Shown piece by piece: positions 1 through 8,327 of a DNA stretch of 64,000 bases. The stretch comes from BOG-931 sp963761525 (lineage in GTDB: Bacteria > Pseudomonadota > Alphaproteobacteria > Rhizobiales > Xanthobacteraceae). How positions within the stretch are numbered: position 1 is the stretch's first letter; each line of letters begins with the position of its first letter. Where the stretch lies: the NCBI GenBank assembly GCA_963761525.1, contig CAVXHG010000006.1, positions 1 to 64,000 on the forward strand, read 5' to 3'. The translations under genes were made by a program, and so were the position numbers. Below the pieces are notes generated by a model. That model worked only from the letters and a program-made list of their open reading frames with translations, made no database searches and was not told the DNA's origin.

Positions 1-305
1 GCGCGGCGTGGCCCTTCGGTTCGTCGGTGATCGTGCCCTGCGATGAGTTGACGACGTGCAGCACCACGCCGCCCGGATCGCCGACCTGCAAGCTCTCAAC
101 CAGCGTGCCGCCGGGAAAGCTTGCGGTGTCATTGCTTGTGGTGGACGTGACTTTCAGCGAGCCCGGATACCAGAACGAGAAATCGTAATTTTTGTCGACG
201 AATTGCTTCATGCGGTAGGTCTGCGGCTTCATTGCTGTGCCGGAGGCGGCGGCAAGGCCGAGGACGATGATGGTGGCGGCGATGGTGATGCGGGTGAGTA
301 GTCAT
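1..305 (-). CDS. Exported protein, N-terminal part, cut by the window edge and frame-broken at the start
   Basis: Reading leftwards, the frame gives a hydrophobic signal-peptide-like stretch (LTRITIAATIIVLGLAAASG), then a mature part beginning MKPQTYRMKQFVDKNYDFSF and running off the left edge. This frame has no start codon upstream of the signal segment: a TGA lies at 304-302. The ATG at 305-303 is one base out of frame, and dropping one base after its second codon joins it cleanly to the signal sequence. The next in-frame ATG, at 232-230, would lose the signal peptide. I do not recognise the family; the visible part has no motif. The frame break resembles the single-base insertions seen elsewhere in the window. 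Confidence 0.5.
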
Positions 306-336
306 GCGTCCATTCTAGCCCAAACTACAGCGTCGT

Positions 337-355
337 GGCCGGACTTGTTCCGGCC
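337..355. repeat. Short palindromic intergenic repeat (GGCCGGA/TCCGGCC), copy 1
   Basis: Perfect 7-base arms GGCCGGA (337-343) and TCCGGCC (349-355) around CTTGT, followed by ATCCACGTCTTGC. The same arms recur at 1547-1565. Palindromes of this kind are abundant between genes in Rhizobiales genomes (family knowledge); they resemble REP elements. Confidence 0.7.
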
Positions 356-419
356 ATCCACGTCTTGCTTGCACTTACCACTTAAGACGTAATGCCCGGG
401 TCACGGGCGATGGCAAATT

Positions 420-765
420 TTATTTGCCGTCGTCGAGACTCACGATCACCGCAGCGTTAGCGATGGTGATGGCGTCGCCGCCGCTTTCGGCTCGGAATTT
501 CCAGGCCACCTTTGACCGCCTTCACGGTCACCGTGCCGTAGGGAAGCTCTTTCGCAACAGCCGAGGTGTCGACTAGGTCCGGATTTGGCACGCCGATGGT
601 GACATCGACGAGCATGTCATGGGGCGTCTTTCCCAGCATTCGGACGAAGCCGAGACTGGAATGACGGATCGCGTCCGAGACCGCGCGTTTAGCAGCCTTG
701 GTCGCGTCGCGGCCGTGGACATCGACGCCCATGCCCATTTCAGTAACGCAGCGCACGCGTGCCAT
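420..765 (-). CDS. Lin0512 family protein, frameshifted near its C-terminus
   Basis: Start ATG at 765-763 is preceded by GGAGACGAG at a good ribosome-binding distance; a longer upstream frame exists but lacks this. The first about 90 residues (MARVRCVTEMGMGVDVHGRD and onwards) follow the small Lin0512 family, which has no assigned function. After GLEIP the frame runs into a basic tail ending near 457. The neighbouring frame instead gives the expected family ending (GGDAITIANAAVIVSLDDGK) and stops at 422-420. Removing one base near 488 restores a 114-residue protein. I call it one gene with a one-base insertion, probably a sequence error. Confidence 0.72.
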
Positions 766-1023
766 TATTTCTCGTCTCCAATCAATCCGGAATATGAGGT
801 GCTTATCGCGCGTTGAGCAATCGACACGCAAGTCGCGCCCAGCCTGCTATCTATCTGCAACCCACTTGTCGACGCGACTGTCGAACCCAAAGCTCCACTC
901 ACAACCTCTTCTTTTCCGGCAACGATCAAACAGTCACATAGGGTCATCGCCAAATAGAATATTGGATTGATTGCACGGTCCGCCGCTTAAGACTCAAAAG
1001 TCTCTGGAAAAGAAAATTATAGC

Positions 1024-1052
1024 TTGACAATAGTCTCTTATTCAGTTATATT
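1024..1052 (+). promoter_or_regulatory. Near-consensus sigma70-type promoter without an adjacent gene
   Basis: TTGACA (1024-1029), a 17-base spacer, then TATATT (1047-1052), in an AT-rich island. The nearest plus-strand gene starts more than 500 bases downstream, so a transcript would be a long leader or a noncoding RNA. The match is sequence-only. Confidence 0.45.
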
Positions 1053-1546
1053 AAGATTGTCCTGCTCTTCGTGAGGGACGTCGCCGGTGACGCGGACTGA
1101 CGGAGTGGGAGCGGTTCCTGCGGGCGGAGTTTCGTCACTCTTGGCTCGCAGGCGGTTTGGGCATCGTCCCGTCCGGCGCGTGATCGGACTGTGAGGTGCT
1201 CACTGCACTGGCATCGGCGAGGGGACCCCCTTTGACCCGGTGATTCCAGGAAGCGCGGCCCAAACCGAGTTGGGATGAATAATCCCGGCGCATAACCGCG
1301 GAGGAGCGCCGAAGGGCGAGCGGCTCGCATAGGGCCGCGGCTGCGCCTGCTTACCGGGTGCAGCTACCGTGGTGCGCCGTTCGGCGCTCCGCCTCCCTTG
1401 TTTTTCAAGGGAGCTTGAAAAATGGCCTCGCGTCCGTTTGAGGCAAAACTTTCGTACCGCTTGAACAACAACTCGGATGCAATCGCATCGCGGGAACGAT
1501 GAGACGCGTGATCGCCGGGGCACGATGTTGCCAAATAAATCGAGAC

Positions 1547-1565
1547 GGCCGGATCAAGTCCGGCC
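1547..1565. repeat. Short palindromic intergenic repeat (GGCCGGA/TCCGGCC), copy 2
   Basis: Same 7-base arms as 337-355, here with loop TCAAG, followed by ATGAC. It lies just before the decarboxylase gene. Confidence 0.7.
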
Positions 1566-1669
1566 ATGACATCTCGTATGCTCATTGTCATGGCTGAGTC
1601 ATGGCTGAATTGACAAGGCCCCTACCGGAAGCGGAGAAGGGCCGTGATGAAGCGGCACCGGGAAATGGA

Positions 1670-3184
1670 ATGAGCACCGAACGAAAACCGATTGCATTTG
1701 GCGACATGCGCGGCTGGCTTAGCGCGCTCGATAAAGCGGGCGAGCTGCAGACGATCGGCGCCGAAGTGGACTGGAATATCGAGCTCGGCACCGTGTCGCG
1801 GCTGGCGCAGGGGCCCGGCACCGGCAAGGCGCTGCTGTTCAATAAGATCCGCGATTACGGCGAGAACGCCCGTTGCCGCCAGGTCTTCACCGGCGGGCTG
1901 TCGAGCTATCGCCGCGTCGCCATGATGATGGGCATGCCCCCCGACACCCATCCGCGCGAACTGGTCAAGCTCGGCCGCACCATCCTCACCGGCGCGATAC
2001 CGCCGAAGATCGTTGCGACCGGCCCGGTGAAAGAGAACATCGTCAAAGGCGACGACATCGATCTCAACGATTTTCCGACACCGCAATGGAATCGCGCCGA
2101 CGGCGGCCGCTACATCCTCACTTATGGCGGCGTCGTCACCAAGGACCACGACACCGGCGTGATGAATGTCGGCGTCTATCGCGGCATGGTTTCCGGCAAG
2201 AACATGATCCCGATCCTGATGTGGCGCGCGCAGCACATCGGGCAGCACGCCACCACCTGGCAGCAGGCCGGGAAAAAAGAAATGCCGATTGCGGTGGCGA
2301 TCGGCTGGGAGCCATCGCTGGATTTCGTCGGCGGCGCGCCGGTGCCGAAAGGCCTATGCGAATACGACGTCGCCGGCGCGATCCGCGGCGCACCGGTCGA
2401 ACTGGTGAAGTGCGAGACCGTCGATCTTCATGTGCCGGCCAGCGCCGAGATCGTGATCGAGGGCTATCTCAGCTTCGATCCGGCGACCTTCCTGCCGGAA
2501 GGGCCGTACGCGGAGTTCACCGGCTACATTGCCGGCGACCAGTCGCCGAAGGCCGCGATCCGCGTCACCTGCATCACCCACCGCACCAATCCGATCCTGC
2601 GCGGCACCATCGAAGGCACGATGCCGGGCAGCTATTCGGAGAACAGCGTTACCTCATCGGTGATGCGCGCGGGGACCGCCTGGAACGTGCTGGATCGCGC
2701 CGGCGTGCCGGGCGTTACCGATGTGTGGTGCCCCCCGGTGCAGGCCGGCGTGAATACCGTGGTGCAGGTCAAGCAAAGCTATCGCGGCGTGGCGAAGCAG
2801 GTGGCAAACGCGCTGTGGGGCTCGTCGGCGGCGCATGTCCGCTACAAGCACGTCACCGTGGTCGACGACGATATCGACATTCACGATTATGCCGCGGTCG
2901 ATTGGGCGATCGCGTTCCGCGTCAATGCCGGCGAGGACGACATCGTCATCATGCCGGCGACGTTCGGCGCCGGGCTCGATCCGTCGGTGCGCAAGCGCGA
3001 CCGCAACGTTGCGCAATTCGGCACCGGCAAATGGAATCGGGTGCTGATCGACGCCACGATCAATCTCGATTACGACCCTGACCCCGATCTCGGCGGCGCG
3101 CGTTTCCCGCCGACGGTGAAGCCGGATCAGAAAGACATCGACGCCGTGATGGCGCGATGGGACGAGTTGGGGTTGAAGAAATAG
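1670..3184 (+). CDS. UbiD family (prenylated-FMN-dependent) decarboxylase
   Basis: A 504-residue protein of the UbiD family, whose members use prenylated FMN to (de)carboxylate aromatic or alpha,beta-unsaturated acids. Visible family features include GRYILTYGGVVTKDHDTG followed by MNVGVYRG (cofactor/metal region), and the conserved acidic segment PEGPYAEFTGYIAGD, which carries a Glu in the catalytic region. Length is typical. An in-frame ATG at 1601 would add 23 residues that look unlike the family, so I prefer 1670. No ubiX-like flavin prenyltransferase is nearby. Its neighbours (CMD-like protein, dehalogenase-like hydrolase) suggest catabolism rather than ubiquinone synthesis; the substrate is unknown. 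Confidence 0.85.
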   Translation: MSTERKPIAFGDMRGWLSALDKAGELQTIGAEVDWNIELGTVSRLAQGPGTGKALLFNKIRDYGENARCRQVFTGGLSSYRRVAMMMGMPPDTHPRELVKLGRTILTGAIPPKIVATGPVKENIVKGDDIDLNDFPTPQWNRADGGRYILTYGGVVTKDHDTGVMNVGVYRGMVSGKNMIPILMWRAQHIGQHATTWQQAGKKEMPIAVAIGWEPSLDFVGGAPVPKGLCEYDVAGAIRGAPVELVKCETVDLHVPASAEIVIEGYLSFDPATFLPEGPYAEFTGYIAGDQSPKAAIRVTCITHRTNPILRGTIEGTMPGSYSENSVTSSVMRAGTAWNVLDRAGVPGVTDVWCPPVQAGVNTVVQVKQSYRGVAKQVANALWGSSAAHVRYKHVTVVDDDIDIHDYAAVDWAIAFRVNAGEDDIVIMPATFGAGLDPSVRKRDRNVAQFGTGKWNRVLIDATINLDYDPDPDLGGARFPPTVKPDQKDIDAVMARWDELGLKK

Positions 3185-3189
3185 GAACC

Positions 3190-3345
3190 GTCACCCTGAG
3201 GTGCGAGCGCAGCGAGCCTCGAAGGGCGACGGCAACAGGTCGGTTATTGCCGACCTGCAGTGCTTGGAGTGGCCGATTTCGCCCACGGCGAAATTGGTTG
3301 GCCGTATATCCTTCGAGGGCCACTTCGTGGCCACCTCAGGATGAC
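3190..3345. repeat. 156-bp inverted-repeat-bounded intergenic element
   Basis: The left end GTCACCCTGAGGTG (3190-3203) is complementary to the right end CACCTCAGGATGAC (3332-3345) with one mismatch. Inside, CCTCGAAGG and CCTTCGAGG form a second nested pair. Elements of this type (GTCATCCTGAGG ... CCTCGAAGGATG) are dispersed through Rhizobiales genomes (family knowledge). It sits between convergent genes and could also act as a terminator. Confidence 0.75.
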
Positions 3346-3354
3346 GGAGTATTT

Positions 3355-3942
3355 TCACGAAACCGGCAACTGCGGCTTGCCTTCCGGCACCTGCATGTCG
3401 AACACCGCGAGCAGCGCGGCAGTGGCGGCGTAGTTGCCCATCAACAGAACGAGCTCGACCAGCTTGGTCGGCGGGAAAAGTTTTTTGACCCGTGCGAAAG
3501 CTTCCGAGGTGACCTTGTGGTCACCGAAGGTCTGGCGGCCGAGTTCGATGATCGCGGCGTAGGTTTCGTCGAGGCCTTGGGTGCTCTTGCGGTGTTTGAT
3601 GACGTCGATGACGTTCTGCGGCACACCTTCCTTCAGCGCTTCGGGCTCGTGGGCGGCCCATTCGAACTGGCTGTCCATCTCGCGCGCGACGGCAAGGATG
3701 GCGACCTCGCGGGTTTTCGCATCGAACACTTCGAAGCGCAGATAATTGCCGAACTCGGCGCGGGCGCCGACGGTCTTTGGGCTGTAAAGCGTAATGCCGC
3801 CCGGTCCGCGCAGACCGACGATCGACTTTCCCGGCGTCGCGGCGCGGTCGAAGGCAGTCTTGCCGGCTTCGTCGAGGTCCTCACGCTTCGGCAGCGGCAG
3901 GCGGAAACCGGATTGCGGATCGATGTCGGGCGGCATGGGCAT
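3355..3942 (-). CDS. Carboxymuconolactone decarboxylase (AhpD-fold) family protein
   Basis: A 195-residue protein with the CMD/AhpD-like helical fold signature: TREVAILAVAREMDSQFEWAAHEP in the middle, with the E-x-x-x-H pattern (EWAAH), then a helical C-terminal half (TKLVELVLLMGNYAATAAL). It lacks the redox CxxC of AhpD, so a peroxidase role is unlikely. Members of this subgroup are often found beside aromatic or ring-cleavage genes. It is convergent with the UbiD gene and divergent from the dehalogenase-like gene. Exact substrate unknown. Confidence 0.82.
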   Translation of the reverse strand: MPMPPDIDPQSGFRLPLPKREDLDEAGKTAFDRAATPGKSIVGLRGPGGITLYSPKTVGARAEFGNYLRFEVFDAKTREVAILAVAREMDSQFEWAAHEPEALKEGVPQNVIDVIKHRKSTQGLDETYAAIIELGRQTFGDHKVTSEAFARVKKLFPPTKLVELVLLMGNYAATAALLAVFDMQVPEGKPQLPVS

Positions 3943-4140
3943 GGGAAATATCCTTGGGTCTCTTTTTGTGACGGGAAGTCATTAGCACGTCATTCCGGGA
4001 CGTGCGAAGCGCGGGCTCGAAATCCATAGTCACGGACGGCGAGGTTCGCGCTATCATTGGGACGGCAGGGATTACGGATTCCGGGCTCACGCAAGTGCGC
4101 GCCCGAAATAACAAGAGTAACGACAAGAGTGGAGGAACGA

Positions 4141-5036
4141 TGTTCTTCGAAGGCTTCAAGCGAACCGAGATCAAGACCAGCGGCGCACGGATCGTCACCT
4201 TGCATGGCGGCAAGGGGCCGCCGCTGCTGCTGGTGCATGGCAATCCGTTCAGTCATCTGTCGTGGCAGAAATTCGCGCCGCGGCTGGCTGAAGAATTCAC
4301 CGTTGTCGCAACCGACCTGCGCGGCTACGGCGATTCCGAAAAGCCGCCCGGCGGCAAGAACCACGAGAATTATTCGTTTCGCGCCATGGCGCAGGACCAG
4401 GTCGAGGTGATGGAAGCGCTCGGCTACAAGAAATTCTTCGCCGCCGGCCATGACCGCGGCGCGCGCGTGCTGCACCGGATGTGCCTCGATCATCCCGACA
4501 AGGTGGAACGAGTCGCGATCCTCGACATCATCCCGCAGCATCACCTGCTCAACAACGTGACGCGGCAGTGGGGCACGTTCTCTTGGCACTGGTTCTTCAT
4601 GATCCAGCCTGCACCGTTTCCCGAACACCTGATGAGCGCGGATCCTGATTTCTTCATCAACAAGAAGCTCGCCAAGACCGAACAGGGTCTGAGCTTCTTC
4701 GATCCGAAGGCGCTGGAGGAATACCGGCGTTATTTCCGCAATCCCGAAACCGTGCATGCGATGTGCGAGGACTATCGCGCCACCCACGGCGTCGATCTCG
4801 AGATGGACACCAAAGATTTCGAGGCCGGCAGGAAGATCACCTGCCCTTCCCTGATCCTGTGGGGCGCGACAGGCAGCGTCGGACGCAATTCGAAGCCTGC
4901 GCCGGCGGAAATCTGGCAGCGCTATGCTGCCGACATTCGCAGCGCCAAGGCCCTGCCCTGCGGACATTATCTGTCCGAGGAAGCGCCGGATGAAACCTAC
5001 AAGGAGCTGCGGGAGTTCTTTGCTGCCGCGAGCTAA
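4141..5036 (+). CDS. Alpha/beta-hydrolase of the fluoroacetate/haloacetate dehalogenase type
   Basis: 298 residues, start ATG at 4141 preceded by GGAGG (a longer open frame from 4002 lacks this). Oxyanion-loop region LVHGNPFSHLSW; nucleophile motif GHDRGAR with Asp105, Arg106 and Arg109; Asp129 in AILDIIP; the HW pair His150-Trp151; Tyr212 in CEDYRA; and catalytic His276 in CGHYLSEEAPD. Nucleophile, acid and halide-pocket residues (Asp, Arg-x-x-Arg, HW, Tyr, His) occur with the spacing known for fluoroacetate dehalogenases, which use Asp rather than Ser. A Trp found in the characterised enzyme after KLA appears replaced (KLAKT), so substrate preference may differ. An epoxide hydrolase is the alternative. 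Confidence 0.8.
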
Positions 5037-5049
5037 CGAGCGGAAGATT

Positions 5050-6039
5050 CTACGGCGTCAGCAAAAGCTTCCCAAGCACTTCACCGCTCTCCAGCATTTC
5101 ATGGGCGCGCGCGGCTTGCGTCAGCGGCACCTTGGCATAAATGCGTGGCTTGAGCTTGCCGGCCGCAAGCATGTCGATCAGCGCACGCATGCCGGCGCGG
5201 CGCTCGTCGGGAAGGTGATCCCAGGTGTGGATGGAGAACTGCCGAAATGCCGGCGAGTTTTTGCTGGTGCGGATCGTGGTTTGCAGATCGAGCGCCACCT
5301 TGCCGCCGAGCCCGCCGTAAACAACAAGCATGCCGCACGGGCCGAGCAGTTCGAGATTGCCAGGAATGGAGGGCCCACCGACAGGATCGATAATGATATC
5401 GACACCGTGACCGCCGGTAATCTCGCGCACGCGCGCCGCGACCTTTTCGGTTTTGCGGTCGATGACATGATCGGCGCCGAGCTCGCGGGCAAAGCGCGCC
5501 TTGTCGGCGCTCGATACCACGCCGATCACAACAAGGCCTTTGGCCTTGGCGAGATCGATCAGCGCGTTGCCCATACCGCCGGCCGCCGCATAAATCAGAA
5601 CGGTTTGACCGTCCCGCGGCTGCACCGCGTCGTTGAAGATGTGATAGGCGACCTGGTAGTTGGCGAGCGACGCCGCCGCATCGAGATCGACATTGTCGGG
5701 TACAACAAAAGTCGCCTCGGCAGGTGTCGCGATGTAATCGGCGTAATGACCGCCGCGATGCGGCCGCTCGCGCGCGGTGGTGTAGACCCGCTGGCCAACC
5801 TTTCGAGAAGTGACGCCGGCGCCAACCTTCTCGATCGTGCCCGACATTTCCGTACCCGGCGTCAATGGCAGCGGCGGCATCCACGCGTAGGTGCCGGCAC
5901 GGATCAAACTGTCCGGAATACCAACGCCGATGGCATGCGCCTTGACCAGAACTTCGCCGGCTTGCGGCTCGGGAACCGGCACGTCAAGCAATTCCATGAC
6001 GCCGGGCGGACCCGGCTTCTTAACTTCGATACGTTTCAC
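5050..6039 (-). CDS. Zinc-independent MDR alcohol dehydrogenase / quinone oxidoreductase-like protein
   Basis: 329 residues with the medium-chain reductase fold: an N-terminal GroES-like domain (PGPPGVMELLDVPVPEP, then PLTPGTEMSGTIEKVGAG) and a Rossmann domain with the nucleotide-binding AAAGGMGNALIDLAKAKG. The structural-zinc cysteine cluster is absent, as in quinone oxidoreductases that use NADPH to reduce quinones or enones. It is convergent with the dehalogenase-like gene and 24 bases from the downstream hydrolase on the same strand, so the two are probably cotranscribed. Substrate not predictable. Confidence 0.85.
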   Translation of the reverse strand: MKRIEVKKPGPPGVMELLDVPVPEPQAGEVLVKAHAIGVGIPDSLIRAGTYAWMPPLPLTPGTEMSGTIEKVGAGVTSRKVGQRVYTTARERPHRGGHYADYIATPAEATFVVPDNVDLDAAASLANYQVAYHIFNDAVQPRDGQTVLIYAAAGGMGNALIDLAKAKGLVVIGVVSSADKARFARELGADHVIDRKTEKVAARVREITGGHGVDIIIDPVGGPSIPGNLELLGPCGMLVVYGGLGGKVALDLQTTIRTSKNSPAFRQFSIHTWDHLPDERRAGMRALIDMLAAGKLKPRIYAKVPLTQAARAHEMLESGEVLGKLLLTP

Positions 6040-6063
6040 GGTAATGATCTCGCTACTGCGCCG

Positions 6064-7110
6064 TCAGCTTGCCGCCGGCGCCGGTTCGTTGAGGAAGTTC
6101 TTCATCACATACGACAGCATTTGCCGGTTCTTGCTGAAACCTTCGCTGTGGGCCGTATTCGGCAGGATCACATATTGGCGATCGCCATTTGGCAACTGTC
6201 GGAAGAAGTCGAGCAGATCGGCATCGGTCGAGTTACCGTCCCATTCGCCGCGCGTCATCAGCACCGGCGACGTGACTTTGGTTGGATCGACGATCGGCAA
6301 ATTGACCGCCATGTCGATATAAGTGCCGGCGGGAATCGTGTCGCCGAATTTCATCTCGGTCGCGACCAGCGCCTCGACCATGGTTTGATCGTAGATGCCG
6401 GGATGGCCGTCGCGGCTGAAGATGGAGCGGATCATATTGGCGTTGCGCTTGCGGCGCGGATTGGCGCGCAGTTCAGCGATCTGGTCGCGCCGCCGCTGGA
6501 TTTCCGCCGCGCCTTCACCTTTGTAAGTGGAAGCGGCGAGCATCAGGCGGTCGACGTGCTCCGGCACATCCTGCGCGAACTTCGCCGCGCTGATGCTGCC
6601 CGAGGATTCACCGAAGAAGTGAAACTTGCTGCGCCCGGTCTCGGACAACAACACCGGCATAGCCGCCTTGAGGTCCTCGACACGACTGGCGATATCGGAA
6701 TTGTTGCCGGAACTGCCGGAATAGCCGAAGCCGTCATGATCCATGGTCCAGACGTCGAAGCCGGCGCGAGCGAACTCGTCCATGAACGAATAGTCCTTGC
6801 CCGGCACCTGGAGGTCATAACTGGAACGCGCCGACAGCGACGAGCCGTGCACCAGGAACAGCACCGGCAGCGGGGACGAGCCGGCAGTTGGCGCGCCGAC
6901 ACGCTTGCGCCACAGGTTGAGTTTCACATCGCCTTTGTGGGCCCAGTATTCACTGCTCCAGATTTCGGCGGGTGCGGCTTGCGCCGGCGAAGCTTGCGCG
7001 TGGGCCGCCGTCATTCCCGAAACCAGGCTCGTGCCCGAAACCAAACTCGCGCCGAGGCCGAGGCCGGCGCTCTTGATGATGCTGCGGCGTGCAACCACTT
7101 GGTCGGACAT
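6064..7110 (-). CDS. Tat-exported alpha/beta hydrolase
   Basis: 348 residues from ATG 7110-7108, which has GGGAGAA upstream. The N-terminus carries a twin-arginine-like signal (VARRSIIKSAGLGLGAS) followed by Ala-rich sequence up to AAHAQA, so the enzyme should be exported folded. The hydrolase core has VLFLVHGSSLSAR (oxyanion region), the nucleophile elbow GESSG, an acidic residue near VLMTRGEWDG and the His in LPNTAHSEGF, giving a complete Ser/Asp/His set. Likely an esterase or similar; substrate unknown. It is the first gene of a two-gene unit with the dehydrogenase at 5050-6039. Confidence 0.8.
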   Translation of the reverse strand: MSDQVVARRSIIKSAGLGLGASLVSGTSLVSGMTAAHAQASPAQAAPAEIWSSEYWAHKGDVKLNLWRKRVGAPTAGSSPLPVLFLVHGSSLSARSSYDLQVPGKDYSFMDEFARAGFDVWTMDHDGFGYSGSSGNNSDIASRVEDLKAAMPVLLSETGRSKFHFFGESSGSISAAKFAQDVPEHVDRLMLAASTYKGEGAAEIQRRRDQIAELRANPRRKRNANMIRSIFSRDGHPGIYDQTMVEALVATEMKFGDTIPAGTYIDMAVNLPIVDPTKVTSPVLMTRGEWDGNSTDADLLDFFRQLPNGDRQYVILPNTAHSEGFSKNRQMLSYVMKNFLNEPAPAAS

Positions 7111-7280
7111 AGCGTTCTCCCTTGAGACGATTATTGGCGATAAGGATAGCAGGAAGGCAGGGTGTGGCCAATTAGCGCGCTTCTCGCCACTCTCGCGCTG
7201 GAACACGACATCTGCTAGTGCGGTCGCGTTGCGACCTGAGATTTTTATTCGATGCGAACATAGCCGGTCTGGAAAGCGGA

Positions 7281-8327
7281 ATGCTGAAGACGCTGCGCGG
7301 GACCGCGCAATTCATCGAACGGAAAAACGGCTGGAGCCGGCTGGGTATTGCGCTCAGTCTGACGATGATCGCCGTCGCCGTGGTCGTTTTATACCACATC
7401 CTCCGCACCATCGACCCCGACGAGCTGCTTGACGCCATTGAAGCCACCGACTGGCACACCTTGATCATTGCCGGGCTGTTCGTTGCCGCCGGTTATTTGA
7501 CACTTACTTTTTACGACCTTTTCGCTTTACGGACGATCGGCCGCCTGGAGGTGCCGTACCGGGTCGCAGCGCTGGCCGGCTTCACCAGCTACGCCGTGGG
7601 GCACAATGTCGGCGCCAGCGTGTTCTCGGGCGGCGCGGTGCGTTACCACATCTATTCAAGTTGGGGCTTGTCCGTCGTCGAAGTTACCAAGATCTGTTTC
7701 GTCGCCGGTCTGACATTCTGGCTCGGCAATGCCACCGTGCTGGGCTTAGGCATTTTGCATGCGCCGCAAGCCGCCCGCGCGCTCGATCAGATGCCATTGT
7801 GGTGCAATCGCGTGGTGGCGCTTGTGCTGCTCGCCATGCTCGCCGCCTATGTCGCGTGGGTCTGGGTGAAGCCACGGGTGATCGGCCGTGACGGCTGGCA
7901 GGTTACATTGCCCGGAGGCCCGCTGACGCTTGTGCAAATTGCTATCGGTATCGTCGATTTGGCGTGCTGCGCCGGCGCCATGTACATGCTGGTGCCGGAC
8001 GAGCCAAATCTCGGCTTCGTGACCGTCGCGGTGATTTTCGTCGCCGCTACGTTGTTGGGTTTCGCTAGCCATGCGCCAGGCGGCCTCGGCGTGTTCGACG
8101 CCGCCATGATGGTCGCACTTTGGCAATTCGATAAAGAAGACCTGCTGGCCGGCCTGCTTTTGTTCCGTCTGCTCTATTACATCATTCCATTCGCGATCTC
8201 GCTTGTTGTGCTGGGATCACGCGAACTGTTGCTCGGACGCCTATCACGCCGTATCGCTCAGGCGAGGGCAGCACCGATGGCAACAACAATGAGCGGCCGG
8301 GTGGCGGAGAAGACGGACGCGACCTGA
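7281..8327 (+). CDS. YbhN/UPF0104-type integral membrane protein (lysylphosphatidylglycerol synthase TM-domain family)
   Basis: 348 residues with about eight hydrophobic segments, first near residues 20-40 (LSLTMIAVAVVVLYHIL). The family signature appears as YRVAALAGFTSYAVGHNVGASVFSGGAVRYHIY, and later FASHAPGGLGVFDAAM matches the conserved G-x-G-x-x-D loop of the family. Members are the membrane part of aminoacyl-phosphatidylglycerol synthases or stand-alone lipid-related proteins. No synthase domain is fused here. The stop overlaps the phoR start by one base (TGATG), so the two are translationally coupled. An upstream in-frame start at 7218 is possible. Confidence 0.78.
   Translation: MLKTLRGTAQFIERKNGWSRLGIALSLTMIAVAVVVLYHILRTIDPDELLDAIEATDWHTLIIAGLFVAAGYLTLTFYDLFALRTIGRLEVPYRVAALAGFTSYAVGHNVGASVFSGGAVRYHIYSSWGLSVVEVTKICFVAGLTFWLGNATVLGLGILHAPQAARALDQMPLWCNRVVALVLLAMLAAYVAWVWVKPRVIGRDGWQVTLPGGPLTLVQIAIGIVDLACCAGAMYMLVPDEPNLGFVTVAVIFVAATLLGFASHAPGGLGVFDAAMMVALWQFDKEDLLAGLLLFRLLYYIIPFAISLVVLGSRELLLGRLSRRIAQARAAPMATTMSGRVAEKTDAT

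Larger units (their letters stand above)
766..1600. other. 835-bp region without a convincing gene
   Basis: No reading frame here has plausible composition on either strand. The left part (about 985-1065) is much more AT-rich than the rest and contains the promoter-like sequence at 1024-1052. The right part is GC-rich and holds short inverted repeats: GCGCCG/CGGCGC at 1374-1387, an 8-base-arm hairpin at 1393-1413, and the palindrome at 1547-1565. The short minus-strand frames here look like translated repeat sequence rather than genes. It could be a decayed repeat element, a long leader for the downstream decarboxylase, or a noncoding transcript. Confidence 0.5.

Noticed and set aside
1200..1591. 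Minus-strand frames of 75 to 107 codons in the gene-free region
   Set aside because: They translate palindromic repeat sequence, have no ribosome-binding site and no domain.
1873..3081. A 402-codon plus-strand frame inside the decarboxylase gene
   Set aside because: Another frame of the UbiD gene; Arg-rich and low in hydrophobic structure.
4924..7125. A 733-codon open frame on the plus strand
   Set aside because: It runs antisense to two well-supported genes (5050-6039 and 6064-7110), has an Arg/His-rich composition typical of reverse reading of GC-rich genes, and no family motif.
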